Shown here: positions 52,335-59,760 of the stretch, piece by piece
Position numbering within the stretch: the first letter of the stretch is position 1
How the letters are laid out: each line of letters starts with the position of its first letter
Origin: an uncultured Lachnospiraceae bacterium
GTDB taxonomy: Bacteria; Bacillota; Clostridia; Lachnospirales; Lachnospiraceae
Assembly (NCBI GenBank): GCA_900315735.1
Contig: ONAD01000017.1
Location: forward strand, 1-59,760
Reading direction: 5' to 3'
Length of the DNA: 59,760 nt
Notes under the pieces: model-generated
Databases searched by the model: none
What the model was told of the DNA's origin: nothing
What the model saw: the letters and a program-made list of their open reading frames with translations, nothing else
Program-made: the position numbers and the translations under genes

Positions 52335-52832
52335 ATGGCAAGTTATGAATTCTTTAAAAAGGAATTTGAATTTAAAGGAAAGCATGCAAGAATGGTGTCA
52401 GAACTGTGGCAGGCGAATGATTATGAGCATACTTATTTTAGAAGATTAATTGACATTTATATGATTGCACCAATTATTGGATTTCGGGTAGGAAAAAATG
52501 TTCCTGAGGATAATGCCCCCTTTGATCCGAAAAGCATTTTCCCGGAGCAGATGATAAAGGCAAAAGAAGATTTGGATTATATTATGCAGATGATATTGAT
52601 TCTGGACAATAAGGATGGTATGTCGAATGAAGAGTGTGTTAAGCTGGCATTTCGTGGAGCAGAGACAGAGGAACAATATCAGAAGTATCAGAGACTTTTC
52701 AATGGATATGTACGTGGTGGAGTAGAAGAATTATATGACAGACTGATTGTTCGGAAATCTGAGCCGGATGATGAATTTCATGATAATAAGACAGCTAATT
52801 TATATGAACTGTTGAGCAGATTTACTAATTAA
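52335..52832 (+). CDS. Orphan 165-aa protein coupled to the DndD-like ATPase
   Basis: A 165-aa helical, acidic protein with no signal or membrane segment. Noticeable stretches are FEFKGKHARMVSELWQ, FRRLIDIYMIAPIIGFRVGK, KSIFPEQMIKAKEDLDYIMQ and YQRLFNGYVRGGVEELYDRL. I do not recognise a family; it is longer than DndE (about 110 aa) and lacks its known motifs as far as I can see. The ribosome-binding site GGGAG lies in the last codons of the DndD-like gene and the gap is 2 nt, so the two proteins are probably made together and may form a complex. It is the last gene of the operon. Confidence 0.8.
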   Translation: MASYEFFKKEFEFKGKHARMVSELWQANDYEHTYFRRLIDIYMIAPIIGFRVGKNVPEDNAPFDPKSIFPEQMIKAKEDLDYIMQMILILDNKDGMSNEECVKLAFRGAETEEQYQKYQRLFNGYVRGGVEELYDRLIVRKSEPDDEFHDNKTANLYELLSRFTN

Positions 52833-52883
52833 AGAATAGAGTAAATATCTAAATATATGTCGAAATATGTCGATAAAAAGGGA

Positions 52884-52912
52884 TTTACAAATAATGGTAT
52901 TTCTTGTAAAAT
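52884..52912 (+). promoter_or_regulatory. Promoter of the tracrRNA gene
   Basis: TTTACA at 52884-52889, 17-bp spacer, TAAAAT at 52907-52912. Transcription would start at about 52919, just before the anti-repeat. Confidence 0.6.
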
Positions 52913-52918
52913 AAAAAG

Positions 52919-53010
52919 GAATTATATCATACCAAGTAATAACAGGTTATTACGATAAGGTAGTATACCTGAAAGCTCTAATCCCATTCTTCGGAATGGG
53001 ATTATCTTTT
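52919..53010 (+). ncRNA. tracrRNA of the type II-C CRISPR system
   Basis: Positions 52921-52956 match the plus-strand form of the array repeat at 30 of 36 bases, so an RNA read on the plus strand is the complement of crRNA made from the minus strand, which is what an anti-repeat must be. Downstream come a small stem (GGTA/TACC) and GAAAGCTC, then a perfect 11-bp hairpin TAATCCCATTC/GAATGGGATTA with loop TTCG (52979-53004) followed by TCTTTT, a factor-independent terminator. A promoter precedes it. It lies between the defence operon and cas9. Confidence 0.85.
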
Positions 53011-53087
53011 ATCAGCATTTATTTAAGCACAAATAATAAAGCGCTTTGTCCCGGGTATGCGGTTCAAAGAGGAGAAGGGAGAAAAGT

Positions 53088-56000
53088 ATGGAAACAAAGT
53101 ACAATTACAGAATCGGATTAGACATTGGTATTGCATCTGTCGGTTGGGCAGTATTGGAGAATAACAGCAAGGATGAGCCGGTTCACATTATGGATTTGGG
53201 CGTAAGAATTTTTGATACTGCAGAAGATCCACAGACAGGAGATTCTCTGGCATCACCGCGTCGGAATGCCAGAACGATGAGAAGAAGATTGAGAAGAAGA
53301 CGTCATCGTCTGGACAGAATTAAACAACTTTTGGAAAGAGAAGGTTTGATTCGGATTGATGAGTTTATGAAACGTTATGAATCTGCAGATTTGCCGGATG
53401 TTTATCAGTTGCGATGTGAGGCGTTAGATAGAAAATTATCTGATGAAGAATTGGCTCAGGTGCTTATTCATATTGCAAAACACAGGGGCTTTAAATCAAA
53501 CCGGAAAGCAGAATTAAAGGATGATGAAGGTAAGAAATCAGAAGAAGGAAAAGTTCTCGATGCAACTAGAGAAAATCGTAAACTTATGCAATCTAAGAAC
53601 TATCGTACAATCGGAGAGATGATTTATTGCAATGAAGCTTTTCGAACAGACTGTGACTGGATGGAAAAGGGATATATTCTTACACCAAGAAACAAAGCAG
53701 ACAGTTATAAGCATACAGTAGAAAGAGCTTTATTAGTCGAAGAAGTAAAAAAAATATTTGAAGCCCAGAGAACATTTGGTAACCAAAAAGCCACAGAAGA
53801 GTTAGAAAAGGCTTATCTTACTATTATGGAAAGCCAGCGCTCTTTTGATATGGGACCGGGACTTCAGGCAGATGGAACAGAAAGCCCATATGCTTTGAAT
53901 GGCTTTGAGGATAGAGTAGGTTATTGCACACTGGAAGGAAAGCCGGAAAAACGTGGTGCAAAGGCAACTTATACAGCAGAGTTATTTGTTGTTTCACAGA
54001 AACTTAGTCATTTAAAACTGATAAAACGTGGTGGTGAGGGACGATTCCTGACCAAAGAAGAAAAGGCAATTGTTCTGGAATTATTACATACACAAAAAGA
54101 AGTAAAATATAGTGCAATTCGAAAGAAACTTGCTATACCGGTAGAATATCATTTTAATGCATTAACATATACCTCAAAAAAAGCAGATATATCTCAAGAA
54201 GAGCGTGAAAAAGAGGTCGAAAAGGTGGTATTTGGTAAACTGGAAAATTACCATAAGATGATGAGCTGTCTGAATGAAGAAACAAAGCAGAAACCAGTAG
54301 ACGAATTGCAGGAGCTTTTAGATAGCATTGCGACAATATTAACTTTATATAAAAGTGATGATAAAAGAAGAGAGTGCTTAAAAGCTCTTCCACTTTCAAC
54401 AGAAGAAATTGAAAATTTATTGGAACTTACTTTTGCAAAATTCATGAATTTATCAGTAAAAGCCATGAGAAAACTGCTTCCATATCTTCAGGGGGAAGAG
54501 GGAATGACCTATGATAAGGCATGTACGGCAGCAGGCTATGATTTTAAGGCAGAAGGAGAAGAACATAAATCAAAGTTACTTAAAGGAGAGCAGGTAACAG
54601 AGATTATCAATGAAATTCCAAATCCGGTTGTGAAGCGTTCTGTTTCACAGACGGTAAAAGTTATTAATGCAATTATACAGAAATATGGCAGTCCTCAGGC
54701 AGTTTATATTGAACTTGCAAGAGAGATGTCAAAGAATTTTAAAGACAGAAAAGATATTGAAAAAAAGAATAAAGCCCGTGAGGCGGATAATGAAAAAGCA
54801 AAGAAACAGATTCAGGAATATGGTATTTTATCACCTACCGGACAGGATATTATAAAATTCCGTTTATGGCAGGAGCAGGATGGAATTTGTATGTATTCTG
54901 GCAAGAGAATGTCTATTGAAAATTTATTTGGCAAAAACAGCAGTTGTGATATAGACCATATTCTGCCATACAGCCAGACTTTTGATGACAGTTATCGGAA
55001 TAAGGTACTGGTTCTGTCCAGTGAGAATCGGCAGAAGGGTAACAGGACGCCGTATGAGTATATGGGACAGGATGAGGAACGCTGGTGTGAATTCGTGGCG
55101 AGAGTATCTTCTATGGTCAAAGATGGAAAGAAGAGAGACCGGTTCTTTAAAGAGCATATTACAGACGAAGATAGAAAACAGTTTAAAGAGCGTAATTTGA
55201 ATGATACAAAATATATCACAACTATTGTTTATAATCTGATTCGTCAGAATTTAGAGTTTGCACCATATAATGTGCCAGCTTTAAAAGAAGGAAAAAAGAA
55301 ACATGTAAAAGCTGTGAATGGTGCAATTACAGCGTATCTTAGAAAGCGTTGGGGATTACCACATAAGGACCGTTCTACAGATACGCACCATGCGATGGAT
55401 GCGGTTACCATTGCCTGCTGTACAGAAGGTATGATTCAGAAAATTTCCAGAAGTATGCAGATATTGGAACTGCGTTATATGCATAATGGACGAATGTTTG
55501 ATGAAGAGACCGGTGAAATTTACGACCGTGAAAATTATACCTTACAGGAGTGGAAGGATAAATTTGGAGTACATATTCCAAGACCTTGGGAAGAGTTTAA
55601 GAATGAGTTGGATGTAAGAATGGGAGAGGATCCGTTGAATTTCCTTGATATACATCCGGATGTTGCTAAGGCATTGGATTATCCGGAATATTATTATCCA
55701 GATTCGGCTAATAATTGGAAAGGATTTATTCGCCCAATTTTTGTATCCCGAATGCCAAATCATAAGGTGACAGGTCAGGCAAATAAGGATACAGTAAGAA
55801 GTCCGAGATTATTTAAAGAGGGATATGTTATTTCTAAGGTTCCACTTACTTCTTTGAAGTTAAAGGATGACGAAATCGTAAATTACTATAACAAAGAAAG
55901 TGATATGCTTCTTTATAATGCATTAAAACGTCAGTTACAGTTATATAGTAATGATGCAGAAAAAGCATTTGCACAGGAGTTTCATAAGCCGAAGGCAGAT

Positions 56001-56546
56001 GATAGCAAGGGCCCAGTTGTAAAGAAGGTAAAAGTAATAGAAAAGCAGTCTTCCGGTGTATATGTTCATGAAGGAAAAGGTATTACAGCAAATGGTGATA
56101 TGATTCGAATTGACGTTTTCCGAGAGAATGGAAAATATTTCTTTGTTCCGATTTATGCCGCAGATGTGGTGAAAAAGGTATTGCCGAATAAAGCAGCAAC
56201 AGCAGGAAAAAATTATGAAAATTGGCGAGAGATGAAGGACGAGAATTTTGTTTTCAGTTTGTATCCGAAGGATTTGATTCATATTAAGACAAAGAAGGAA
56301 GATGGATTGAAAATAAAATGGTCAAATGGAACATTAGATAAACGGCAGGAAGAAATTAGTTATTTTTCAAAAGCGAATATTTCGACAGCGAGTATTGCCG
56401 GATTTGCAAATGATAAAAGTTTTTCGTTTGAAGGTCTTGGTATTCAAAGTCTTGCAGTATTTGAAAAATGTCAGGTTGATGTTCTTGGAAACATATCAGT
56501 AGTAAAACATGAAAAGAGAATGGATTTTTCAGCAAAGAAGCGGTAA
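53088..56546 (+). CDS. cas9: CRISPR-associated endonuclease Cas9 (type II-C)
   Basis: An 1152-aa RNA-guided DNA endonuclease. RuvC-I is IGLDIGIASVGWAV with Asp12. The Arg-rich bridge helix follows (RRNARTMRRRLRRRRHRL). RuvC-II is VYIELAREMSK with Glu542. HNH is SCDIDHILPYSQTFDDSYRN with Asp623-His624 and a later ENRQKGN. RuvC-III is THHAMDAVTIACC with His767, His768 and Asp771. All catalytic residues are present. The last 280 residues are the wedge and PAM-interacting part, which cannot be read for PAM. The short length and the absence of csn2 and cas4 place it in type II-C. I chose the ATG at 53088, behind GGAGAAGGGAG. It is followed 9 nt later by cas1. Confidence 0.97.
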   Translation: METKYNYRIGLDIGIASVGWAVLENNSKDEPVHIMDLGVRIFDTAEDPQTGDSLASPRRNARTMRRRLRRRRHRLDRIKQLLEREGLIRIDEFMKRYESADLPDVYQLRCEALDRKLSDEELAQVLIHIAKHRGFKSNRKAELKDDEGKKSEEGKVLDATRENRKLMQSKNYRTIGEMIYCNEAFRTDCDWMEKGYILTPRNKADSYKHTVERALLVEEVKKIFEAQRTFGNQKATEELEKAYLTIMESQRSFDMGPGLQADGTESPYALNGFEDRVGYCTLEGKPEKRGAKATYTAELFVVSQKLSHLKLIKRGGEGRFLTKEEKAIVLELLHTQKEVKYSAIRKKLAIPVEYHFNALTYTSKKADISQEEREKEVEKVVFGKLENYHKMMSCLNEETKQKPVDELQELLDSIATILTLYKSDDKRRECLKALPLSTEEIENLLELTFAKFMNLSVKAMRKLLPYLQGEEGMTYDKACTAAGYDFKAEGEEHKSKLLKGEQVTEIINEIPNPVVKRSVSQTVKVINAIIQKYGSPQAVYIELAREMSKNFKDRKDIEKKNKAREADNEKAKKQIQEYGILSPTGQDIIKFRLWQEQDGICMYSGKRMSIENLFGKNSSCDIDHILPYSQTFDDSYRNKVLVLSSENRQKGNRTPYEYMGQDEERWCEFVARVSSMVKDGKKRDRFFKEHITDEDRKQFKERNLNDTKYITTIVYNLIRQNLEFAPYNVPALKEGKKKHVKAVNGAITAYLRKRWGLPHKDRSTDTHHAMDAVTIACCTEGMIQKISRSMQILELRYMHNGRMFDEETGEIYDRENYTLQEWKDKFGVHIPRPWEEFKNELDVRMGEDPLNFLDIHPDVAKALDYPEYYYPDSANNWKGFIRPIFVSRMPNHKVTGQANKDTVRSPRLFKEGYVISKVPLTSLKLKDDEIVNYYNKESDMLLYNALKRQLQLYSNDAEKAFAQEFHKPKADDSKGPVVKKVKVIEKQSSGVYVHEGKGITANGDMIRIDVFRENGKYFFVPIYAADVVKKVLPNKAATAGKNYENWREMKDENFVFSLYPKDLIHIKTKKEDGLKIKWSNGTLDKRQEEISYFSKANISTASIAGFANDKSFSFEGLGIQSLAVFEKCQVDVLGNISVVKHEKRMDFSAKKR

Positions 56547-56555
56547 AGAAAAGAG

Positions 56556-57470
56556 GTGAGAATACTGGGCTTTCGAAACATTAAAATTGACAGTAAAGTA
56601 CAACTACATATAAAAAATCAACAGTTGGTAATTGATAATGGAGAGCTGATTCATATTCCGTTAGAAGATATTAATTGCATTCTGATAGAGAATCAATCGG
56701 TATCTGTGTCAAGTTATATGTTGCAGACATTTGCAAATTATGGAATTGCATTTTATGTGTGTGATGAAAAGCATTTGCCGAATGCAGTATTATTGCCTTT
56801 AGTAAGGCATAGCCGTCATTATAAAATATTGAAAGCCCAGATGAACCTTGGAAAACCGTTGCAGAAAAGATTGTGGCAGCAGGTAATTGTGCAGAAGATT
56901 AAGAATCAGGCATTGTGCTTGAAACTACTTTCCCTGGAAGGTAGTGAAGAACTGTTGAAAATGACGAAAGAAGTTCAGTCCGGAGACCGTACTCATGTTG
57001 AAGCAAAGGCTGCGGCATTTTATTTTAAGAATCTCTATGGAGTTGGCTTTTCCAGAGGAGATGATAATATTGTAAATGCTGCATTGAATTATGGTTATGC
57101 AATTATTAGAGGAATTATTGCCCGTTCTATTGTCTGTTATGGGTTAGAGCCGTCGATAGGTATTTTTCATAGTAGTGAATTGAATAGTTACAATTTAGCT
57201 GATGACATGATAGAAGCATTTCGACCATTGGTAGATTTATATGTTGCCAGTCATTTTGATTTGGCAGAAGTTGATTTTGCTTTAACGCCAGAGATAAAAC
57301 GTGGATTATTTGGGATTACAAATTATGATATGTCAGTGAAAGGTGAAAAACGAATTGTAAGTAATTGTGTGGATATGTTAGTGGCAAGTTATAGTGGAGC
57401 AATTCAGGGAAAACGGACAGAATTGGATTTGCCAGAGTTGATGCAATTGCAGGTACATAGTTATGAATAA
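56556..57470 (+). CDS. cas1: CRISPR-associated integrase Cas1
   Basis: A 304-aa (from the GTG) type II Cas1, the catalytic subunit that inserts new spacers with Cas2. An N-terminal beta-sandwich (LHIKNQQLVIDNGELIHIP) leads to the helical active-site domain with the metal ligands in EAKAAAFYFKNLYG (Glu), IFHSSELNSYNLADDMIEAF (His and Asp). The start is unclear: the first legal codon is GTG at 56556, which lies in the sequence AAGAGGTGAG that itself looks like the ribosome-binding site. The family usually begins (M)GFRN or GWR, which would mean a CTG at 56565. cas2 overlaps its end by 8 nt. Confidence 0.93.
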   Translation: MRILGFRNIKIDSKVQLHIKNQQLVIDNGELIHIPLEDINCILIENQSVSVSSYMLQTFANYGIAFYVCDEKHLPNAVLLPLVRHSRHYKILKAQMNLGKPLQKRLWQQVIVQKIKNQALCLKLLSLEGSEELLKMTKEVQSGDRTHVEAKAAAFYFKNLYGVGFSRGDDNIVNAALNYGYAIIRGIIARSIVCYGLEPSIGIFHSSELNSYNLADDMIEAFRPLVDLYVASHFDLAEVDFALTPEIKRGLFGITNYDMSVKGEKRIVSNCVDMLVASYSGAIQGKRTELDLPELMQLQVHSYE

Positions 57471-57783
57471 GTTTATGAGAATATTAGTATTTTTTGATTT
57501 GCCGGTTGGAACAAAAAGAGAAAAAGGAACTGCAGCAAAATTTCGGCAGTTTTTATTAAAAGATGGCTACAATATGATACAATGGTCGGTTTATTCCAGA
57601 GTTTGCAATGGAATGGATTCGGTTGCCATGCACAAAGCTCGTTTACAGCAGAATCTTCCGAGTAAAGGTTCTGTCCGCATGCTTACATTGACAGAAAAGC
57701 AGTATGAATCAATTGATGTGCTGTTGGGTACAAAAACATTTGATGATGCTTCTGAGTCGACGGAATTAATAAATATTTTTTGA
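57463..57783 (+). CDS. cas2: CRISPR-associated protein Cas2
   Basis: A 106-aa small protein with a ferredoxin-like fold, the structural partner of Cas1 in spacer integration. It has RILVFFDLPVGTKREKG with the conserved first-strand Asp, FLLKDGYNMIQWSVYSRVC and a C-terminal strand that pairs with Cas1. The ATG at 57463 overlaps the end of cas1; a second ATG at 57475 is an alternative start, closer to the usual family start. It is the last cas gene, 101 nt before the array, which confirms a cas9-cas1-cas2 (II-C) layout. Confidence 0.95.
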   Translation: MNKFMRILVFFDLPVGTKREKGTAAKFRQFLLKDGYNMIQWSVYSRVCNGMDSVAMHKARLQQNLPSKGSVRMLTLTEKQYESIDVLLGTKTFDDASESTELINIF

Positions 57784-57836
57784 AAAAAGAGAAAATTTCC
57801 ATATTATTTTGGCTCTAATTGATTGGAATGAAAATG

Positions 57837-57877
57837 GTCAAAGCCCGCATATCCTTAGAAGATATGCGGGCTTTGAC
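57837..57877. other. 17-bp perfect hairpin between cas2 and the array
   Basis: 57837-57853 (GTCAAAGCCCGCATATC) pairs without mismatch with 57861-57877 around CTTAGAA. It lies 7 nt before the first repeat. On the minus strand the T-rich stretch CCATTTTCATT follows, so it may end the pre-crRNA transcript; on the plus strand it may end the cas transcript. Confidence 0.7.
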
Positions 57878-57884
57878 GTTCCCT

Positions 57885-59760
57885 ATTATACCATACCAAG
57901 TAATAACCGGGAACTACGACTTGCTGCCATGTAGTACCTCCTTGATCTTGATTATACCATACCAAGTAATAACCGGGAACTACGACGGTAGCATGTCGCT
58001 CCTCCTTCCTATGCGATTATACCATACCAAGTAATAACCGGGAACTACGACTCTCTCATCTTTTAAATGGCTCATGGTTTCATTATACCATACCAAGTAA
58101 TAACCGGGAACTACGACAATCTGGAAGATACAAGTGCGGTCTGTCTTATTATACCATACCAAGTAATAACCGGGAACTACGACATGCTAACCCTCCATGA
58201 TTCTTTTAATAAATTATACCATACCAAGTAATAACCGGGAACTACGACCAAAACCAACATTCTTTCCATTTTTGAAAATTATACCATACCAAGTAATAAC
58301 CGGGAACTACGACAAAAGATGATTTTATTTACAACTTCCTCTATTATACCATACCAAGTAATAACCGGGAACTACGACACCATTGATGCATTAGAAAAGA
58401 TAGCGGATATTATACCATACCAAGTAATAACCGGGAACTACGACAAGAGTAGAGGAAAAGGAAGATGCGGCAGAATTATACCATACCAAGTAATAACCGG
58501 GAACTACGACCAGAGAATAATAAGCAATATAATTATCCCCATTATACCATACCAAGTAATAACCGGGAACTACGACCTTGTCCTCTGCTGCCGCATCTTC
58601 TCTGGCATTATACCATACCAAGTAATAACCGGGAACTACGACGTGGCTTAGGCTCATATACGCCCGCCTTTGATTATACCATACCAAGTAATAACCGGGA
58701 ACTACGACTCGTCTGCATCATCATCTGTTCCTGCTGCAATTATACCATACCAAGTAATAACCGGGAACTACGACATTGCATTAATAATGCTGCAAGTGTT
58801 CTGATTATACCATACCAAGTAATAACCGGGAACTACGACGTCGTATTGTTTAACTTGCTAGAAACCTTTATTATACCATACCAAGTAATAACCGGGAACT
58901 ACGACACTATCCTTTTTATATGTGAGGTCTTTCAAATTATACCATACCAAGTAATAACCGGGAACTACGACCAGTGCAAGAAACGTGATAAGGCTTCATT
59001 AATTATACCATACCAAGTAATAACCGGGAACTACGACTCTATCCCTATGAACAAAAAAGTTGTTATAATTATACCATACCAAGTAATAACCGGGAACTAC
59101 GACATGCTCGCAACACACAATTCTATTCCATTGATTATACCATACCAAGTAATAACCGGGAACTACGACGTATGGGTCTTTGTTTTCCTCTTCCTCTTCA
59201 TTATACCATACCAAGTAATAACCGGGAACTACGACTTTCTTCTGTAACAATTCAAACTGTTCTTTATTATACCATACCAAGTAATAACCGGGAACTACGA
59301 CATTATGAATGTGGTGAAAGCGTATGGCAGGATTATACCATACCAAGTAATAACCGGGAACTACGACTCAACGCCTAAAGACTTTAACAAATCAGATATT
59401 ATACCATACCAAGTAATAACCGGGAACTACGACTACTCCTTTCGGACACTTAACAATGTTGTCATTATACCATACCAAGTAATAACCGGGAACTACGACC
59501 TTTCTGTTTTGCAACTTTCAACTGCTTCTATTATACCATACCAAGTAATAACCGGGAACTACGACTACAATAGCTTTTAAATTTCTAGCAGTAATATTAT
59601 ACCATACCAAGTAATAACCGGGAACTACGACGTTTCGTCATCTAACAATGCATAGTTCTCCATTATACCATACCAAGTAATAACCGGGAACTACGACATC
59701 CTTTCCGCACTTACTGTTGATGCATAATTATACCATACCAAGTAATAACCGGGAACTACG
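57885..59760 (-). CRISPR. Type II-C CRISPR array, 29 repeats, truncated at right edge
   Basis: Repeats of 36 nt begin ATTATACCATACCAAG and end CCGGGAACTACGAC on the plus strand. I counted 29, at 57885, 57951, 58016, 58082, 58148, 58213, 58278, 58343, 58409 and so on to 59727; all are identical by eye, the last lacking 2 nt at the window edge. The 28 spacers are 30 nt, with a few of 29 nt. The anti-repeat in the tracrRNA and the canonical II-C orientation (GTCGTAGTTCCC... ending GGTATAAT) show that crRNAs come from the minus strand, towards cas2. Each minus-strand repeat ends TGGTATAAT, an extended -10 box. The array continues beyond the window. Confidence 0.98.

Noticed and set aside
52335..52832. 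DndE assignment for the last gene of the defence operon
   Set aside because: Position after a DndD-like gene fits, but the protein is about 50 aa longer than DndE and I see no shared motif; left as orphan.
52921..52956. Apparent lone degenerate CRISPR repeat upstream of cas9
   Set aside because: It is followed by a tracr-like tail and terminator and preceded by a promoter, so it is better explained as the tracrRNA anti-repeat.
56546..57884. csn2 or cas4 gene that would make the locus type II-A or II-B
   Set aside because: cas2 is followed directly by a hairpin and the array; no further cas gene is present.
57819..59580. Long open frames on both strands across the array, with repeated phrases such as IIPYQVITGNYD and VVVPGYYLVWYN
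   Set aside because: They are translations of the 36-nt CRISPR repeat, whose length is a multiple of three, with 30-nt spacers; not genes.

Overview
The window looks like a chromosomal segment of a spore-forming, low-to-mid GC Firmicute, most likely a Lachnospiraceae (Clostridia) gut anaerobe. The evidence is a spoIIR gene, a gerKA-KB-KC germinant-receptor operon, an LPXTG-less KTGD-type surface protein, a cellobiose phosphorylase with a LacI/ABC-uptake operon, QueT, a DUF1934 protein, strong AGGAGG ribosome-binding sites and many sigma-A promoters. No rRNA or tRNA gene was recognised.

Layout. 1-2.1 kb: an intact IS1634-family insertion sequence. 2.2-6.0 kb: a large repetitive cell-surface protein facing a patatin-like lipase. 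6.1-14.7 kb: a structured MITE-like element, then dnaE, pfkA, a SpoU-type RNA methyltransferase, a small conserved protein, a NiaR-like regulator, an EIIC-like permease behind a tandem-repeat operator, and a RelQ-type alarmone synthetase. 14.7-26.3 kb: ispE, a GntR regulator, the ger operon, spoIIR, DUF1934, a trigger-factor-like lipoprotein and asnS. 26.3-33.7 kb: a beta-glucoside regulon in which GH94 phosphorylase faces lacI-SBP-permease-permease; three near-identical operators lie between them. 33.8-39.8 kb: queT with a probable preQ1 leader, a LuxR regulator, an Rpn/PD-(D/E)XK protein, DUF2156, GNAT and ZIP genes. 39.9-52.8 kb: a defence operon. 52.9-59.8 kb: a type II-C CRISPR-Cas locus that runs off the right edge.

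The defence region is the most interesting part. One tightly packed operon of nine genes (40387-52832; gaps of 2-27 nt) encodes an XRE-like regulator, a PAPS-reductase-family protein carrying an N-terminal Zn-ribbon and two C-terminal 4Fe-4S motifs, a DUF4007 protein, a 1189-aa P-loop ATPase, a cysteine desulfurase, a DUF262 protein with a C-terminal HNH-like motif, a 50-aa microprotein, an SMC/DndD-like ATPase and a 165-aa orphan. The first part matches the gene content of the Ssp DNA-phosphorothioation module (SspD, B, C, A) and the DUF262-HNH protein matches SspE. The DndD-like ATPase, microprotein and orphan are extra, so the locus looks like an Ssp/Dnd hybrid.

Immediately downstream lies a tracrRNA gene (promoter, anti-repeat, hairpin terminator), a compact 1152-aa Cas9, cas1, cas2, and an array of 29 identical 36-nt repeats (the last cut by the window edge) with 28 spacers. 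The anti-repeat orientation shows that crRNAs are read from the minus strand. Each repeat then ends in an extended -10 promoter motif, as known for Neisseria-type II-C arrays.

At a larger scale the window also contains a family of dispersed GC-rich repeats that sit directly after intrinsic terminators, two structured elements sharing one motif, and a set of three tandem hairpins upstream of spoIIR. All functional names are from reading the sequence; no database search was run.
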